From a virus: a DNA stretch of 27,054 nt. The DNA lies in the IMG/VR virus record IMGVR_UViG_3300030331_000301, positions 793-27,846 of that record. One strand, given 5' to 3'. This document shows positions 16,056 to 23,136 of the stretch, in pieces. A program made the translations under genes and the position numbers. Position 1 is the first letter of the stretch, and each line of letters begins with the position of its first letter. The notes below the pieces were generated by a model. The model was not told the DNA's origin, did not search any database, and was given only the letters and a program-made list of their open reading frames with translations.

Positions 16056-16877
16056 ATGTCTGAATTAAATTATAAAATTAATTACACAAGTATGATTGAT
16101 GCTCTACAAATGGGTGGCACTGCAGGTTTAGAATCTCTTAGATCTTCTAGAACTACTAGAGGTCTTGGTACAAAATTAGATACTGAAAAGTATGTAAAAG
16201 ATGAGGAGGATAAACCATCTCTACAAAAAAGAATTTTAGATAGTATGGATAAAGTTAAAAAAGAAAATAAAACTATGGCGGAGAGGATGAAAGAATTTGG
16301 TGTTGAAAAAGATCCTGTAACTGGAGAGCTAGTAAGGACAGATCCACCAATTAAAAAACCAACTGAGATTTCTAAAACATCTGGTATAACTGTAGACTCA
16401 GCCTATGAAACTTCTTTTAAATTAATGGATGATTTGAGGAAAGATTATAATTTAACTACAGAACAAGCTGCAGCTTTTGTTGGAAACCTTTGGTATGAAA
16501 CTGGTGGGTTTACTGCCTTTCAAGAGATTGATCCAAAAGTAGGAAGAGGTGGTTTAGGATTTGCTCAATGGACAGCATCAAGAAGAGTTACTTTTGAGGA
16601 ATATCTTAGACAACAGGGTAATTTAAGTGCAGACGATTATGGTGCAAACTATGGGTATTTAAAGAAAGAATTAAATTCAACAGAGAAAAAAGTTTTAAAG
16701 ACTTTACGAGGTCAAGTTGCAAGATCTGGAGAAAATGTAGTTGATATAGAAGAGGCAACAGAAATAATATCTGATGTCTTTTTTAGACCTAAAGAAGAAA
16801 CAGCACGTAAAGATAGAAGAATTGATGCTGCAAAAGATATTTTACAAAGGTACAAAGAGGACAGGAGTCTTAAATAA
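16056..16877 (+). CDS. Virion-associated lysozyme (phage tail lysozyme family domain)
   Basis: A 273-residue protein. Residues 1-110 are charged, Lys/Glu-rich and probably a virion-binding arm. Residues about 113-265 match the phage tail lysozyme pattern (Phage_lysozyme_2-like): NLTTEQAAAFVGNLWYETGGF with a candidate catalytic Glu148, GRGGLGFAQWTASRR at 163-177, EEYLRQQG, and a C-terminal YGYLKKEL...EATEIISDVFFRP segment. Such domains cut peptidoglycan locally during DNA entry rather than lysing the cell. Neighbours are candidate ejection proteins, consistent with a T7 gp16-like activity placed in its own gene. ATG with AAGGAA upstream. The TAA overlaps the next ATG by one base. Domain assignment is good; the catalytic residue is inferred. 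Confidence 0.8.
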   Translation: MSELNYKINYTSMIDALQMGGTAGLESLRSSRTTRGLGTKLDTEKYVKDEEDKPSLQKRILDSMDKVKKENKTMAERMKEFGVEKDPVTGELVRTDPPIKKPTEISKTSGITVDSAYETSFKLMDDLRKDYNLTTEQAAAFVGNLWYETGGFTAFQEIDPKVGRGGLGFAQWTASRRVTFEEYLRQQGNLSADDYGANYGYLKKELNSTEKKVLKTLRGQVARSGENVVDIEEATEIISDVFFRPKEETARKDRRIDAAKDILQRYKEDRSLK

Positions 16878-17398
16878 TGTTAATGTTTGAAAGACCTATA
16901 CCAGGCCAGTCATTGACTGCAGAACCAAAGAGCCAAGCTTTTGAAAGACCTCCAGAGATAACTGATCCTATCGAAGCTTTAGATGCACACATGGATAATC
17001 TTGCTAGAGAAGGTGCAATGGAAGATGCACTATACTTTTTAGAGTTTGGTGTAGATCTGGTAACACTAGTTCAAGGTATACTTCGTGGTGCTGTAATGGA
17101 AGGTATACATAGTATTGATGTAAGTCTTATCATCGCACCTGTATTACACGAACATATAAAGGGTTTTGCTGATGCATCTGGAGTAGAGTATGACGAGGGT
17201 TTTGAAAACGAAGAGGGTAAGAAAGCATTGTCTTACAGGCGTGATGTAGCTAGGGCAAAAGAAATGTTAAAACAAATAAAAGAAGAAGATGCTCCTAGCC
17301 CAGACTCTTTTGTTCCAGAGCCTATGGAAGAACCAGAACCAGAGCCTGAGATAGAAGAACAAGAACCAGTTCAAACTGGTCTAATGGCGAGGATGTAA
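16877..17398 (+). CDS. Unrecognised virion-region protein with acidic C-terminal tail
   Basis: A 173-residue protein. The start is ATG at 16877, overlapping the lysozyme stop by one base; a second ATG at 16883 could also serve. It opens with FERPIPGQSLT and repeats FERPP at residues 22-26. The middle (residues 48-105) is helical and well-structured (LYFLEFGVDLVTLVQGILRGAVMEGI, then SIDVSLIIAPVLHEHIKGF). Residues 140-173 are a Pro/Glu tail (EPMEEPEPEPEIEEQEP), likely disordered and strongly negative. I have seen similar proteins next to internal virion genes in marine phages but cannot name the family. A chaperone or scaffold-like role would fit the tail, but is speculation. Confidence 0.75.
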   Translation: MLMFERPIPGQSLTAEPKSQAFERPPEITDPIEALDAHMDNLAREGAMEDALYFLEFGVDLVTLVQGILRGAVMEGIHSIDVSLIIAPVLHEHIKGFADASGVEYDEGFENEEGKKALSYRRDVARAKEMLKQIKEEDAPSPDSFVPEPMEEPEPEPEIEEQEPVQTGLMARM

Positions 17399-17400
17399 CT

Positions 17401-18363
17401 ATGGGTGTTGCTAGAGGAATACTTAATTATTTAGAAGATGTAGATGCAGCTCGGGCTGTAGAAAAGAAAAAACAAGATGAGCGAGAAGCTCTAGCTTTTG
17501 AGTTAGAGATGAAGTATGGTAGTAACTTTTTAGCTCCCTCTAAAAAAGGTAAAGATACAGGTACATCTTCTAGGACAGCTGTCGCTGCATTGATGAAAAC
17601 ATACAATGTTAGTGAAGAAGCACTTGCGCCTATCTTAGCTAGTGGTGATAAAACAGCGGCACCTAGATTATTAAATATATTAGAGAAACAGAAATTAAAA
17701 TATGGAGGTGAAGGATTAATTTTACCTGAAGATGTTGTATCAGGTATAATTGAAGATGCTGTGATAACTCAGTCAGCTACAAGGGAAATAGATTTTTCTA
17801 GGCTAGAAGACTTTATTGGTCGTGAGATGGATTCATTGTATAAGGATCTCTTAAAGTCACAGTCAAAAGATCCTGGAGCTGTGTTCTTTCCTGAACCTGT
17901 TTTTGTGGAGAGACCATCTTTAGAAGATCTAGATAGGTTTGAGAAGAGAGCAATTGCAGGTAATCTAACTCGTGCTCAAGATGAATTAAATATGGTTATG
18001 AATAAAATAGCTGAGTTTAATTCTTTAGATGAAGGTGGTAATCTTACAACAGATCAGATAGCTGAACGTGCTTGGTTGACTGACAGAAAAGTTGAAATTG
18101 AAACTGCTGTAAAATCTTTTGAAGATGATAACGTAGTGCCAATAGCAGGTTTATATGGAACAGCTTATACTAGAACATTACAACAACTCTATCCTAAGTA
18201 TGAAGATGCTTATCTTAATCCTGCACTATTAAATGCCTCTAGTAAAGATATTACTGTTCCTAATAGAGCAGTTGCTGAAAGTTTAGCTGCAGCTGGAATA
18301 TTAAAAGAAGGCGATGTTGTAATTAATGGGCAGACTGGTAAGAAAATTAGAATTGGTGGCTAA
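17401..18363 (+). CDS. Unrecognised protein in the ejection-protein block
   Basis: A 320-residue, mostly helical, charged protein with no known motif. Residues 1-40 are a Lys/Glu-rich helix (ARAVEKKKQDEREALAFELEM), then a Lys/Gly/Ser linker, a helical core (residues 60-225, with LLNILEKQKLKYGGEGLI and FSRLEDFIGREMDSLYKDLL), and a C-terminal part ending VINGQTGKKIRIGG, which looks like a small beta hairpin. GAGGATG lies 5 nt before the ATG. It ends directly against the next gene (TAA then ATG with no spacer). The position between lysozyme and giant protein suggests a virion interior component. Confidence 0.7.
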   Translation: MGVARGILNYLEDVDAARAVEKKKQDEREALAFELEMKYGSNFLAPSKKGKDTGTSSRTAVAALMKTYNVSEEALAPILASGDKTAAPRLLNILEKQKLKYGGEGLILPEDVVSGIIEDAVITQSATREIDFSRLEDFIGREMDSLYKDLLKSQSKDPGAVFFPEPVFVERPSLEDLDRFEKRAIAGNLTRAQDELNMVMNKIAEFNSLDEGGNLTTDQIAERAWLTDRKVEIETAVKSFEDDNVVPIAGLYGTAYTRTLQQLYPKYEDAYLNPALLNASSKDITVPNRAVAESLAAAGILKEGDVVINGQTGKKIRIGG

Positions 18364-21300
18364 ATGGCAGAGCAATTTGAAGATCCAATAACTATAGGTG
18401 ATAAAAATTTTGAACCACCTATAGTTACAGAAGGAGACTTTGAAGAACCTATTGAACTAGACAGAGTTACTACTCAGTCTCCCATAGTTCCTCAAGGTAT
18501 TGACAACTCTTCCTATGTTGATCTAGAAAAAATTTTTGCAGACTATGGTCGTAAGCTAACTAAAGAAGACATCTTAAATGATGATCGTCTCATGGAAGTT
18601 ATTCGTTCTAGTTTAGAAGCTAGATTTACTCCAAGTGGTGTGCTCACTAAAGCTAGACGTGGTGTCACTGGTTTAGCAGGTGGTGCCATAGGTGGATTAT
18701 CTTCTCAAGACTACCGTGAGATGAGTGACAATAAAGTTTTTGAGGTCTGGCAGAACTATCAAAGATCTTTTGCTGGGGGTCAGACAGTTACGACAGGTAA
18801 CGAGATAGCCTATGGTATGTCATCAGATGATAATACTAAGGTAAAACTTGGGGCAGGTTATCTTTTATTCGACCAAATGGACAATGCTTTTACAGGCGAA
18901 GGTTCTTGGTCAGAGATGGGTGATGCTATTTGGGACTACAGTAAGTCTGCTGTTTATGACCCATCAACAATACTTTCTTTAGGTTTAGGTAAACTATTTG
19001 GTTTTGGTGCAACTAAAGCAAGCGGTGCAGTAGCACGTAACCTTATGGTCAAGGCTTATCAAGAACAGGTTAAAAGAGGTGTAGGTAAACAGACAGCTCT
19101 AGCCAGTGTAGGCAAAGCAGTTGCCACTACTCTACCATATGCCACAGCAGATGCTATAATAGGTGCAGGTGTAGATGTATTGTATCAAACCCAACTTATT
19201 GATGTAGGTGTTCAGAAAGAATATTCAGCTGCTCAAACAGCGATTGCATCGGCAGGTGCTCTTGTTGTTATACCTACATTAAAAACAGTAGGTGCATCTA
19301 TCAAAGAGTTTCGTAAAAGTGAGATAGCACCACAGTTTTTAGCATATAAAGAGTTCGATGAGAACGTTCTTAAAATAAGTTTAGAAGATGCTAAGAAAGC
19401 ACTTCGTAAACGAGTTAAAAAGAAAGTTCTCATTGATTCCGTTGACGAGAACTTTGGTTTAATAAAAGGCAATACAAAAGATTTTTTAGCTTGGCCTAAG
19501 TTTAGAGAAAAGGCAAAAGAACGTGTTGCAGTTCGTGGTGAAAAATATACAGATGACGAAGTGACAAATGCTTTCTTTCAATACTTCTTTTTAGGAAATC
19601 CAGATGGTAAAACAAAAGGTTATTATCAAGCTTTAAAAGAAGCAGGGTTTGTTGTTCACGAATCTATGTTAGAAGAAGTAAATAAAAAGACTGGTAGAAG
19701 CATTGGCATATCAGGTGTATTTGGTCAAAGTATTAAATTTCTTTCAGTACCTAAAGTTAAACAGATAGTTAAAAAGTTTGAGAAAGATACTGGATATAAA
19801 CTAAGGTTTATGGATGAGGACGGTATTGTTATAACTGGAGATAACGTTACACCAGTAAGTCTTGCCTCACACTTTGCACGTCAAGCAAGTCTTGCAGGTG
19901 AAAGCTTGTGGCTACCATCTCACCTTAGTCGTTTAGAAAAAGCTGGAGTAGATATTAAAGATGCTGTAGCAATCGCAGGTGGTAATGCTAAACTAGCTGA
20001 TGAACCTAAACGATTACAATATACCATGTCTGTTTATAAAAGACTTCTTACATCTCACTTAGCTACAACTGGTGCAAACGTAAAAGGTTTTACACAGCTT
20101 GTAAGTATTAACAGTCTTGCAGATTTTTTTACAGCTGCTGTTAATCTTGGTCAAGCACGTTTAGCTAAACGTGCAGGTGATATAGAGTCTGCAGAAAAAT
20201 TTATGAATAGATCCTATGGCTCTGCAGTTGGTGCTATCCGTAGAGGAGTTGATGTATTATCTCCAGACATATCTATGGAGTACGCTGACAAAATACTTTC
20301 CTTAAATCCAGAGGTTGCTTCAAAATTATTTAGAGATGTTTCTGGTGATGGTGGTGTGCGTGATGCTTTATCTGATTTTAATTTAGATAAGATTAAACGT
20401 AAACCAGGCAGTGTTCTTGAAGGATCAGAAGAAGCAGAGATGCTAGCGTTTAGAGGCATTGATGCTGTAACCAAAGGTGCTCAAACATTAACCATGGTTA
20501 GGCTACAAGATGAGCTAACTAAGATATGGTCTTTTGGTACGAACCTAAATCAGGCAATCATGCGTGAATATGGCATGACATTTGAGAAGTTTTTTGATCC
20601 TGCTAAAGCTGCTGACACTGCACTTGAAATGTCATCTGATAGATTTCAAAAAAATGTTTTAGATAAAGCAGTGTTTCGTACACTAAGAGAAACAGCTTCT
20701 GTCAATTGGTCCACACTTCCAGGAAAAGAATCTTTAATCTCTGCTAGAACTTGGGCAAAGAGTGTTGAAGCATTTACAAACAAAACTCCTTTGGGTTTTA
20801 TAGTACCTTTTGGTAGCTTCTTAAATACTACAGTAGCAACCATGGCTGACTTAATTGGTATAAATGCCATGAGGTTTGCAGTTAAAAAGATGACAGGTCA
20901 AGAGTTAGACTTTGCAACTCGTGAGGGTGCAGAGGCACTAGGTAAAATGGCAGCAGGTTGGTCTCTAATTGCAACAGGTATTTATGTAACAGGTGGTGCT
21001 AAAGATAGAATAGAAAACAACCTAGCTTACAACCAAGATATGCAACCTGATGGTAGTATTCAAGATAGAAAATATGATTGGCCTGTCTCAACTATGAGAC
21101 TCTTATCTCAGATAGGTGCACATGGCTTAGGTGTAGATAATAATTGGGAATGGAGTGAAGTTCCTACAGATCTTTGGAAAGAATTAGCAGTTCAAGTTGG
21201 TGGACAAGCTGTAAGAGATCTAGATGCTACGGGTCAAACTATTGTTTACGCAAGTGAACAAGCTCTAGAAGGTAATTTTCAACCTTTAGAAGATATGTTT

Positions 21301-22011
21301 GGTGGGGCCACAGCTAGAATTACTCAAGGTGCAACAAGACCACTAGATCCTATCAATCAAGTTTGGGGTATGGTATCTGATGTTAATCTAAATCCTGATA
21401 GAAGACAGGGTGCAGAAACTCAGAATCAAATGCTTCGTTATATTGATAATGTACTTGGTAATACAAAAGAGGGTATGCCAAGACGTGCTACTCCAACAAG
21501 AGGTAGACAGTTTGTCCCAGATATAGGAAAACAAATACTTGGAAATAGAACACTTCAAGTTCCTAATCTAATAGAGAAGATGATGAATGCTGCAGGTAGA
21601 CCGTACTGGAAGTCAATACGTTTTGATGGACCTGCAGAGATTAAAAATAAAATGGACGCATTGGCAGCTCCGTTCTTTGAGACAAGAGCTTTAGAGTATT
21701 TAAAAAAGAATCCAGATTATTTTAGATTACCGTTAAAAGATAAACAAAAGATATTAGATACAATATCTACAAAAGTTAAACAAGATGTAACCGACATTGT
21801 AAAAACAGGTATGCCTAAAAGTATAAATGTTTTAAGAACTCTTTCAGGTAAAAATAAAAAAGAAGTTAGAAACGTCATGAAGTTTCTAGGTATCGAAGGT
21901 AGTATAGAGGACTTATTAAAAGAGGAGGATGGTCTCCAACAACTGTTACGAATACAAAGTCTAGTTGATAGCTACGATGATATATTCTATGGAGATCTAG
22001 ACTTAGACTAA
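18364..22011 (+). CDS. Large internal virion / DNA-ejection protein candidate
   Basis: A 1215-residue protein, the largest in the window and the last of the + strand run. The N-terminal 40 residues are acidic with a repeated [F]-E-x-PI motif (FEDPITIG, FEPPIVTE, FEEPIEL), perhaps a peptide that docks a partner. The body is mainly helical with hydrophobic patches: AGGAIGGLSS near residue 106, LPYATADAIIGAGVDVLY near 260, GFIVPFGSF near 811 and AAGWSLIATGIYVTGG near 865. Giant helical proteins with such patches at the end of a podovirus virion operon are usually ejected with the DNA to make a channel (T7 gp16 role). No lysozyme domain is visible here; it is carried by the separate gene at 16056. 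Role inferred from size, place and composition. Confidence 0.65.
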   Translation: MAEQFEDPITIGDKNFEPPIVTEGDFEEPIELDRVTTQSPIVPQGIDNSSYVDLEKIFADYGRKLTKEDILNDDRLMEVIRSSLEARFTPSGVLTKARRGVTGLAGGAIGGLSSQDYREMSDNKVFEVWQNYQRSFAGGQTVTTGNEIAYGMSSDDNTKVKLGAGYLLFDQMDNAFTGEGSWSEMGDAIWDYSKSAVYDPSTILSLGLGKLFGFGATKASGAVARNLMVKAYQEQVKRGVGKQTALASVGKAVATTLPYATADAIIGAGVDVLYQTQLIDVGVQKEYSAAQTAIASAGALVVIPTLKTVGASIKEFRKSEIAPQFLAYKEFDENVLKISLEDAKKALRKRVKKKVLIDSVDENFGLIKGNTKDFLAWPKFREKAKERVAVRGEKYTDDEVTNAFFQYFFLGNPDGKTKGYYQALKEAGFVVHESMLEEVNKKTGRSIGISGVFGQSIKFLSVPKVKQIVKKFEKDTGYKLRFMDEDGIVITGDNVTPVSLASHFARQASLAGESLWLPSHLSRLEKAGVDIKDAVAIAGGNAKLADEPKRLQYTMSVYKRLLTSHLATTGANVKGFTQLVSINSLADFFTAAVNLGQARLAKRAGDIESAEKFMNRSYGSAVGAIRRGVDVLSPDISMEYADKILSLNPEVASKLFRDVSGDGGVRDALSDFNLDKIKRKPGSVLEGSEEAEMLAFRGIDAVTKGAQTLTMVRLQDELTKIWSFGTNLNQAIMREYGMTFEKFFDPAKAADTALEMSSDRFQKNVLDKAVFRTLRETASVNWSTLPGKESLISARTWAKSVEAFTNKTPLGFIVPFGSFLNTTVATMADLIGINAMRFAVKKMTGQELDFATREGAEALGKMAAGWSLIATGIYVTGGAKDRIENNLAYNQDMQPDGSIQDRKYDWPVSTMRLLSQIGAHGLGVDNNWEWSEVPTDLWKELAVQVGGQAVRDLDATGQTIVYASEQALEGNFQPLEDMFGGATARITQGATRPLDPINQVWGMVSDVNLNPDRRQGAETQNQMLRYIDNVLGNTKEGMPRRATPTRGRQFVPDIGKQILGNRTLQVPNLIEKMMNAAGRPYWKSIRFDGPAEIKNKMDALAAPFFETRALEYLKKNPDYFRLPLKDKQKILDTISTKVKQDVTDIVKTGMPKSINVLRTLSGKNKKEVRNVMKFLGIEGSIEDLLKEEDGLQQLLRIQSLVDSYDDIFYGDLDLD

Positions 22012-22014
22012 AAC

Positions 22015-22044
22015 AAAAGGGGGCTAAACGCCCCCTCTTTTTTA
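22015..22044 (+). terminator. Intrinsic terminator between convergent operons
   Basis: GGGGGC (22019-22024) and GCCCCC (22030-22035) form a perfect 6-bp stem with loop TAAAC, flanked by AAAA on the left and CTTTTTT (22037-22043) on the right. The T-run serves the + strand transcript; the A-run gives a U-run to the - strand transcript, so it probably acts in both directions. The stop codon of the last - strand gene (22042-22044) lies in its T-run. Confidence 0.9.
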
Positions 22045-22248
22045 TGTATCATCTTCTAACATATAGTCTGCCCAATCAAAAGATGCTTTCTTAATTTCTT
22101 GCATTCTCCAAGTCTGTCTACCTGATGAGATAAAACCACCCATAGCTTGACCTGCTAAGTATAAACGAGGTGTTAATTCTTTTACCTTAGCAGGTTTACG
22201 TTTTTGTTGAGCAAACTTTTTAGCTTCTTCTTCGAGACTCTTTGTCAA
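22042..22248 (-). CDS. Small basic conserved phage protein, TTG start
   Basis: With the start chosen here the protein has 68 residues: a Lys/Glu-rich helix (KSLEEEAKKFAQQKRKP), a KVKELTPRLYLAGQAMGGFI core and an acidic end (DWADYMLEDD). The TTG at 22248 has AAGGAG at a 7-nt spacing. An earlier in-frame TTG at 22290 would add 14 residues (ALTKPTSKTRSKYL) but has no well-spaced ribosome site and would overlap the previous gene by 71 bp instead of 29 bp. The family is not recognised by name; the surface looks basic, so nucleic-acid contact is possible. It is the last gene of the leftward operon. Confidence 0.65.
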   Translation of the reverse strand: MTKSLEEEAKKFAQQKRKPAKVKELTPRLYLAGQAMGGFISSGRQTWRMQEIKKASFDWADYMLEDDT

Positions 22249-22426
22249 GTACTTGCTCCTTGTTTTTGAAGTAGGCTTTGTTAAAGCCAAACTCCCAGTC
22301 CCTATGATCTTTTGTATTTTGAGGATAGGGATTAGTTAGGTTTCCTACTAAGAAACCTCTGTAGCCTTGATTAAACGGCTTGGCTACTTTCGCTTTTGTA
22401 GTTGTACTAGTGCGCTTAGATACCAT
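22220..22426 (-). CDS. Small conserved phage protein (NPYP...RDWEFGFNKAYF motif)
   Basis: A 68-residue protein with a basic start (SKRTSTTTKAKVAK) and a conserved-looking centre: GYRGFLVGNLTNPYP, then TKDHRDWEFGFNKAYF. The G-x(6)-NP-x(n)-W-x-x-G[FW]-x-x-A[YW] layout is shared with small phage proteins and vaguely with ribosome modulation factor, but that likeness is only a pattern. GGAG lies 8 nt before the ATG. It overlaps the upstream DUF3310 gene by 43 bp and the downstream gene by 29 bp (or 71 bp with the alternative start). Function unknown. Confidence 0.7.
   Translation of the reverse strand: MVSKRTSTTTKAKVAKPFNQGYRGFLVGNLTNPYPQNTKDHRDWEFGFNKAYFKNKEQVLDKESRRRS
22256..22261 (-). promoter_or_regulatory. 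Shine-Dalgarno AAGGAG that decides a TTG start
   Basis: Read on the - strand, AAGGAG is followed by CAAGTAC and TTG (22248). The perfect site and 7-nt spacing favour this start over the upstream TTG at 22290. Confidence 0.65.
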
Positions 22427-22692
22427 TGTGCTTTCTCCAAATCTTGTACACCATTTTTATATCGCCATCTGTGGAGATACTTTGCAATATTACCTCTATA
22501 GTAACCTGTTAGCTCTTCATCTGTCAAGAAGTCTTCTATATACTTAATACATTCTATTGTGCCTTGACCATAGTGTTGAGGCTTTTTTACTGGATCATAG
22601 TCATTACCCATAGTCAGTGTTGTAGGACTATCGTCAGTTATAGTTACAGTATCTTTAGATAACTCTGCTATCGCATCATCAAAATTTATCAT
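22384..22692 (-). CDS. DUF3310 protein
   Basis: A 102-residue protein with the DUF3310 signature: PQHYGQG (residues 38-44), IECIKYIED (46-54), GYYRGNIAKYLHR (63-75) and KNGVQDLEKAQWYL (79-92). The first 30 residues are a low-conservation arm. The family is widespread in phages, is often labelled as a nucleotide-kinase-like or host-takeover protein without proof, and has no known reaction. Its ATG overlaps the stop of the upstream gene by 4 bp (ATGA), so they are translationally coupled, although its own GGAG lies 11 nt upstream. Confidence 0.88.
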   Translation of the reverse strand: MINFDDAIAELSKDTVTITDDSPTTLTMGNDYDPVKKPQHYGQGTIECIKYIEDFLTDEELTGYYRGNIAKYLHRWRYKNGVQDLEKAQWYLSALVQLQKRK

Positions 22693-23135
22693 AAGTTTAT
22701 TAACTCCGCTTCTTGGTATGGAATGTGAAAGAATGTTTCACCCTTTGGGATTCTCCTGCCGACAGCAACCTTGAGTGTATCATCTGTCATAAGAGTATCC
22801 TTTATACGCCATGCTTTGTCCATAAATTTATTTAAGACGTAAAAGTTTAACACTCCATTTTGATCTTTATATTTTTCTACGAGTCTCCTTTTTCTTCCTG
22901 GGATTCTAATCTCAGCCCAATGCTCAGGCCATTCATCTTTCCAAGATGACTTAACTTCTACTTCATTAAAATAGGTAAACCCATCTTTCGTAGAAACTAT
23001 ATCAGCATCAAAAGTTTCTTTGTCCTTAACAATAGTGTGTCCTTTTGATATCAGATAATCTGACAGAGTTTTCTTTGATGGCTCATCTACCAGATCATAA
23101 ATATCTTTTCTAAAAGGTCTAACGTGAACTTGCAT
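22689..23135 (-). CDS. PD-(D/E)XK-like small nuclease candidate
   Basis: A 148-residue protein. The segment at residues 43-62 reads D-A-D-I-V, a short loop, and then a strand NEVEVK with Asp45, Glu60 and Lys62 in the D-x(n)-E-x-K order of the PD-(D/E)XK fold. An SSWKDEWPEHWAEIRIPGRKRR segment follows, with a basic patch fit for DNA. The C-terminus (GRRIPKGETFFHIPY) is beta-rich. It starts at ATG with AGGAG placed over the end of the RNR gene and overlaps DUF3310 by 4 bp. It sits right after RNR in the same operon. Nuclease activity is inferred from the motif only; a nuclease-like inactive protein is possible. Confidence 0.65.
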   Translation of the reverse strand: MQVHVRPFRKDIYDLVDEPSKKTLSDYLISKGHTIVKDKETFDADIVSTKDGFTYFNEVEVKSSWKDEWPEHWAEIRIPGRKRRLVEKYKDQNGVLNFYVLNKFMDKAWRIKDTLMTDDTLKVAVGRRIPKGETFFHIPYQEAELINL

Positions 23136-23136
23136 A

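Noticed and set aside
22220-22426. Programmed frameshift joining the two small genes at the end of the leftward operon
   Set aside because: No slippery heptamer was found in the overlap, and the downstream gene has its own strong ribosome site.
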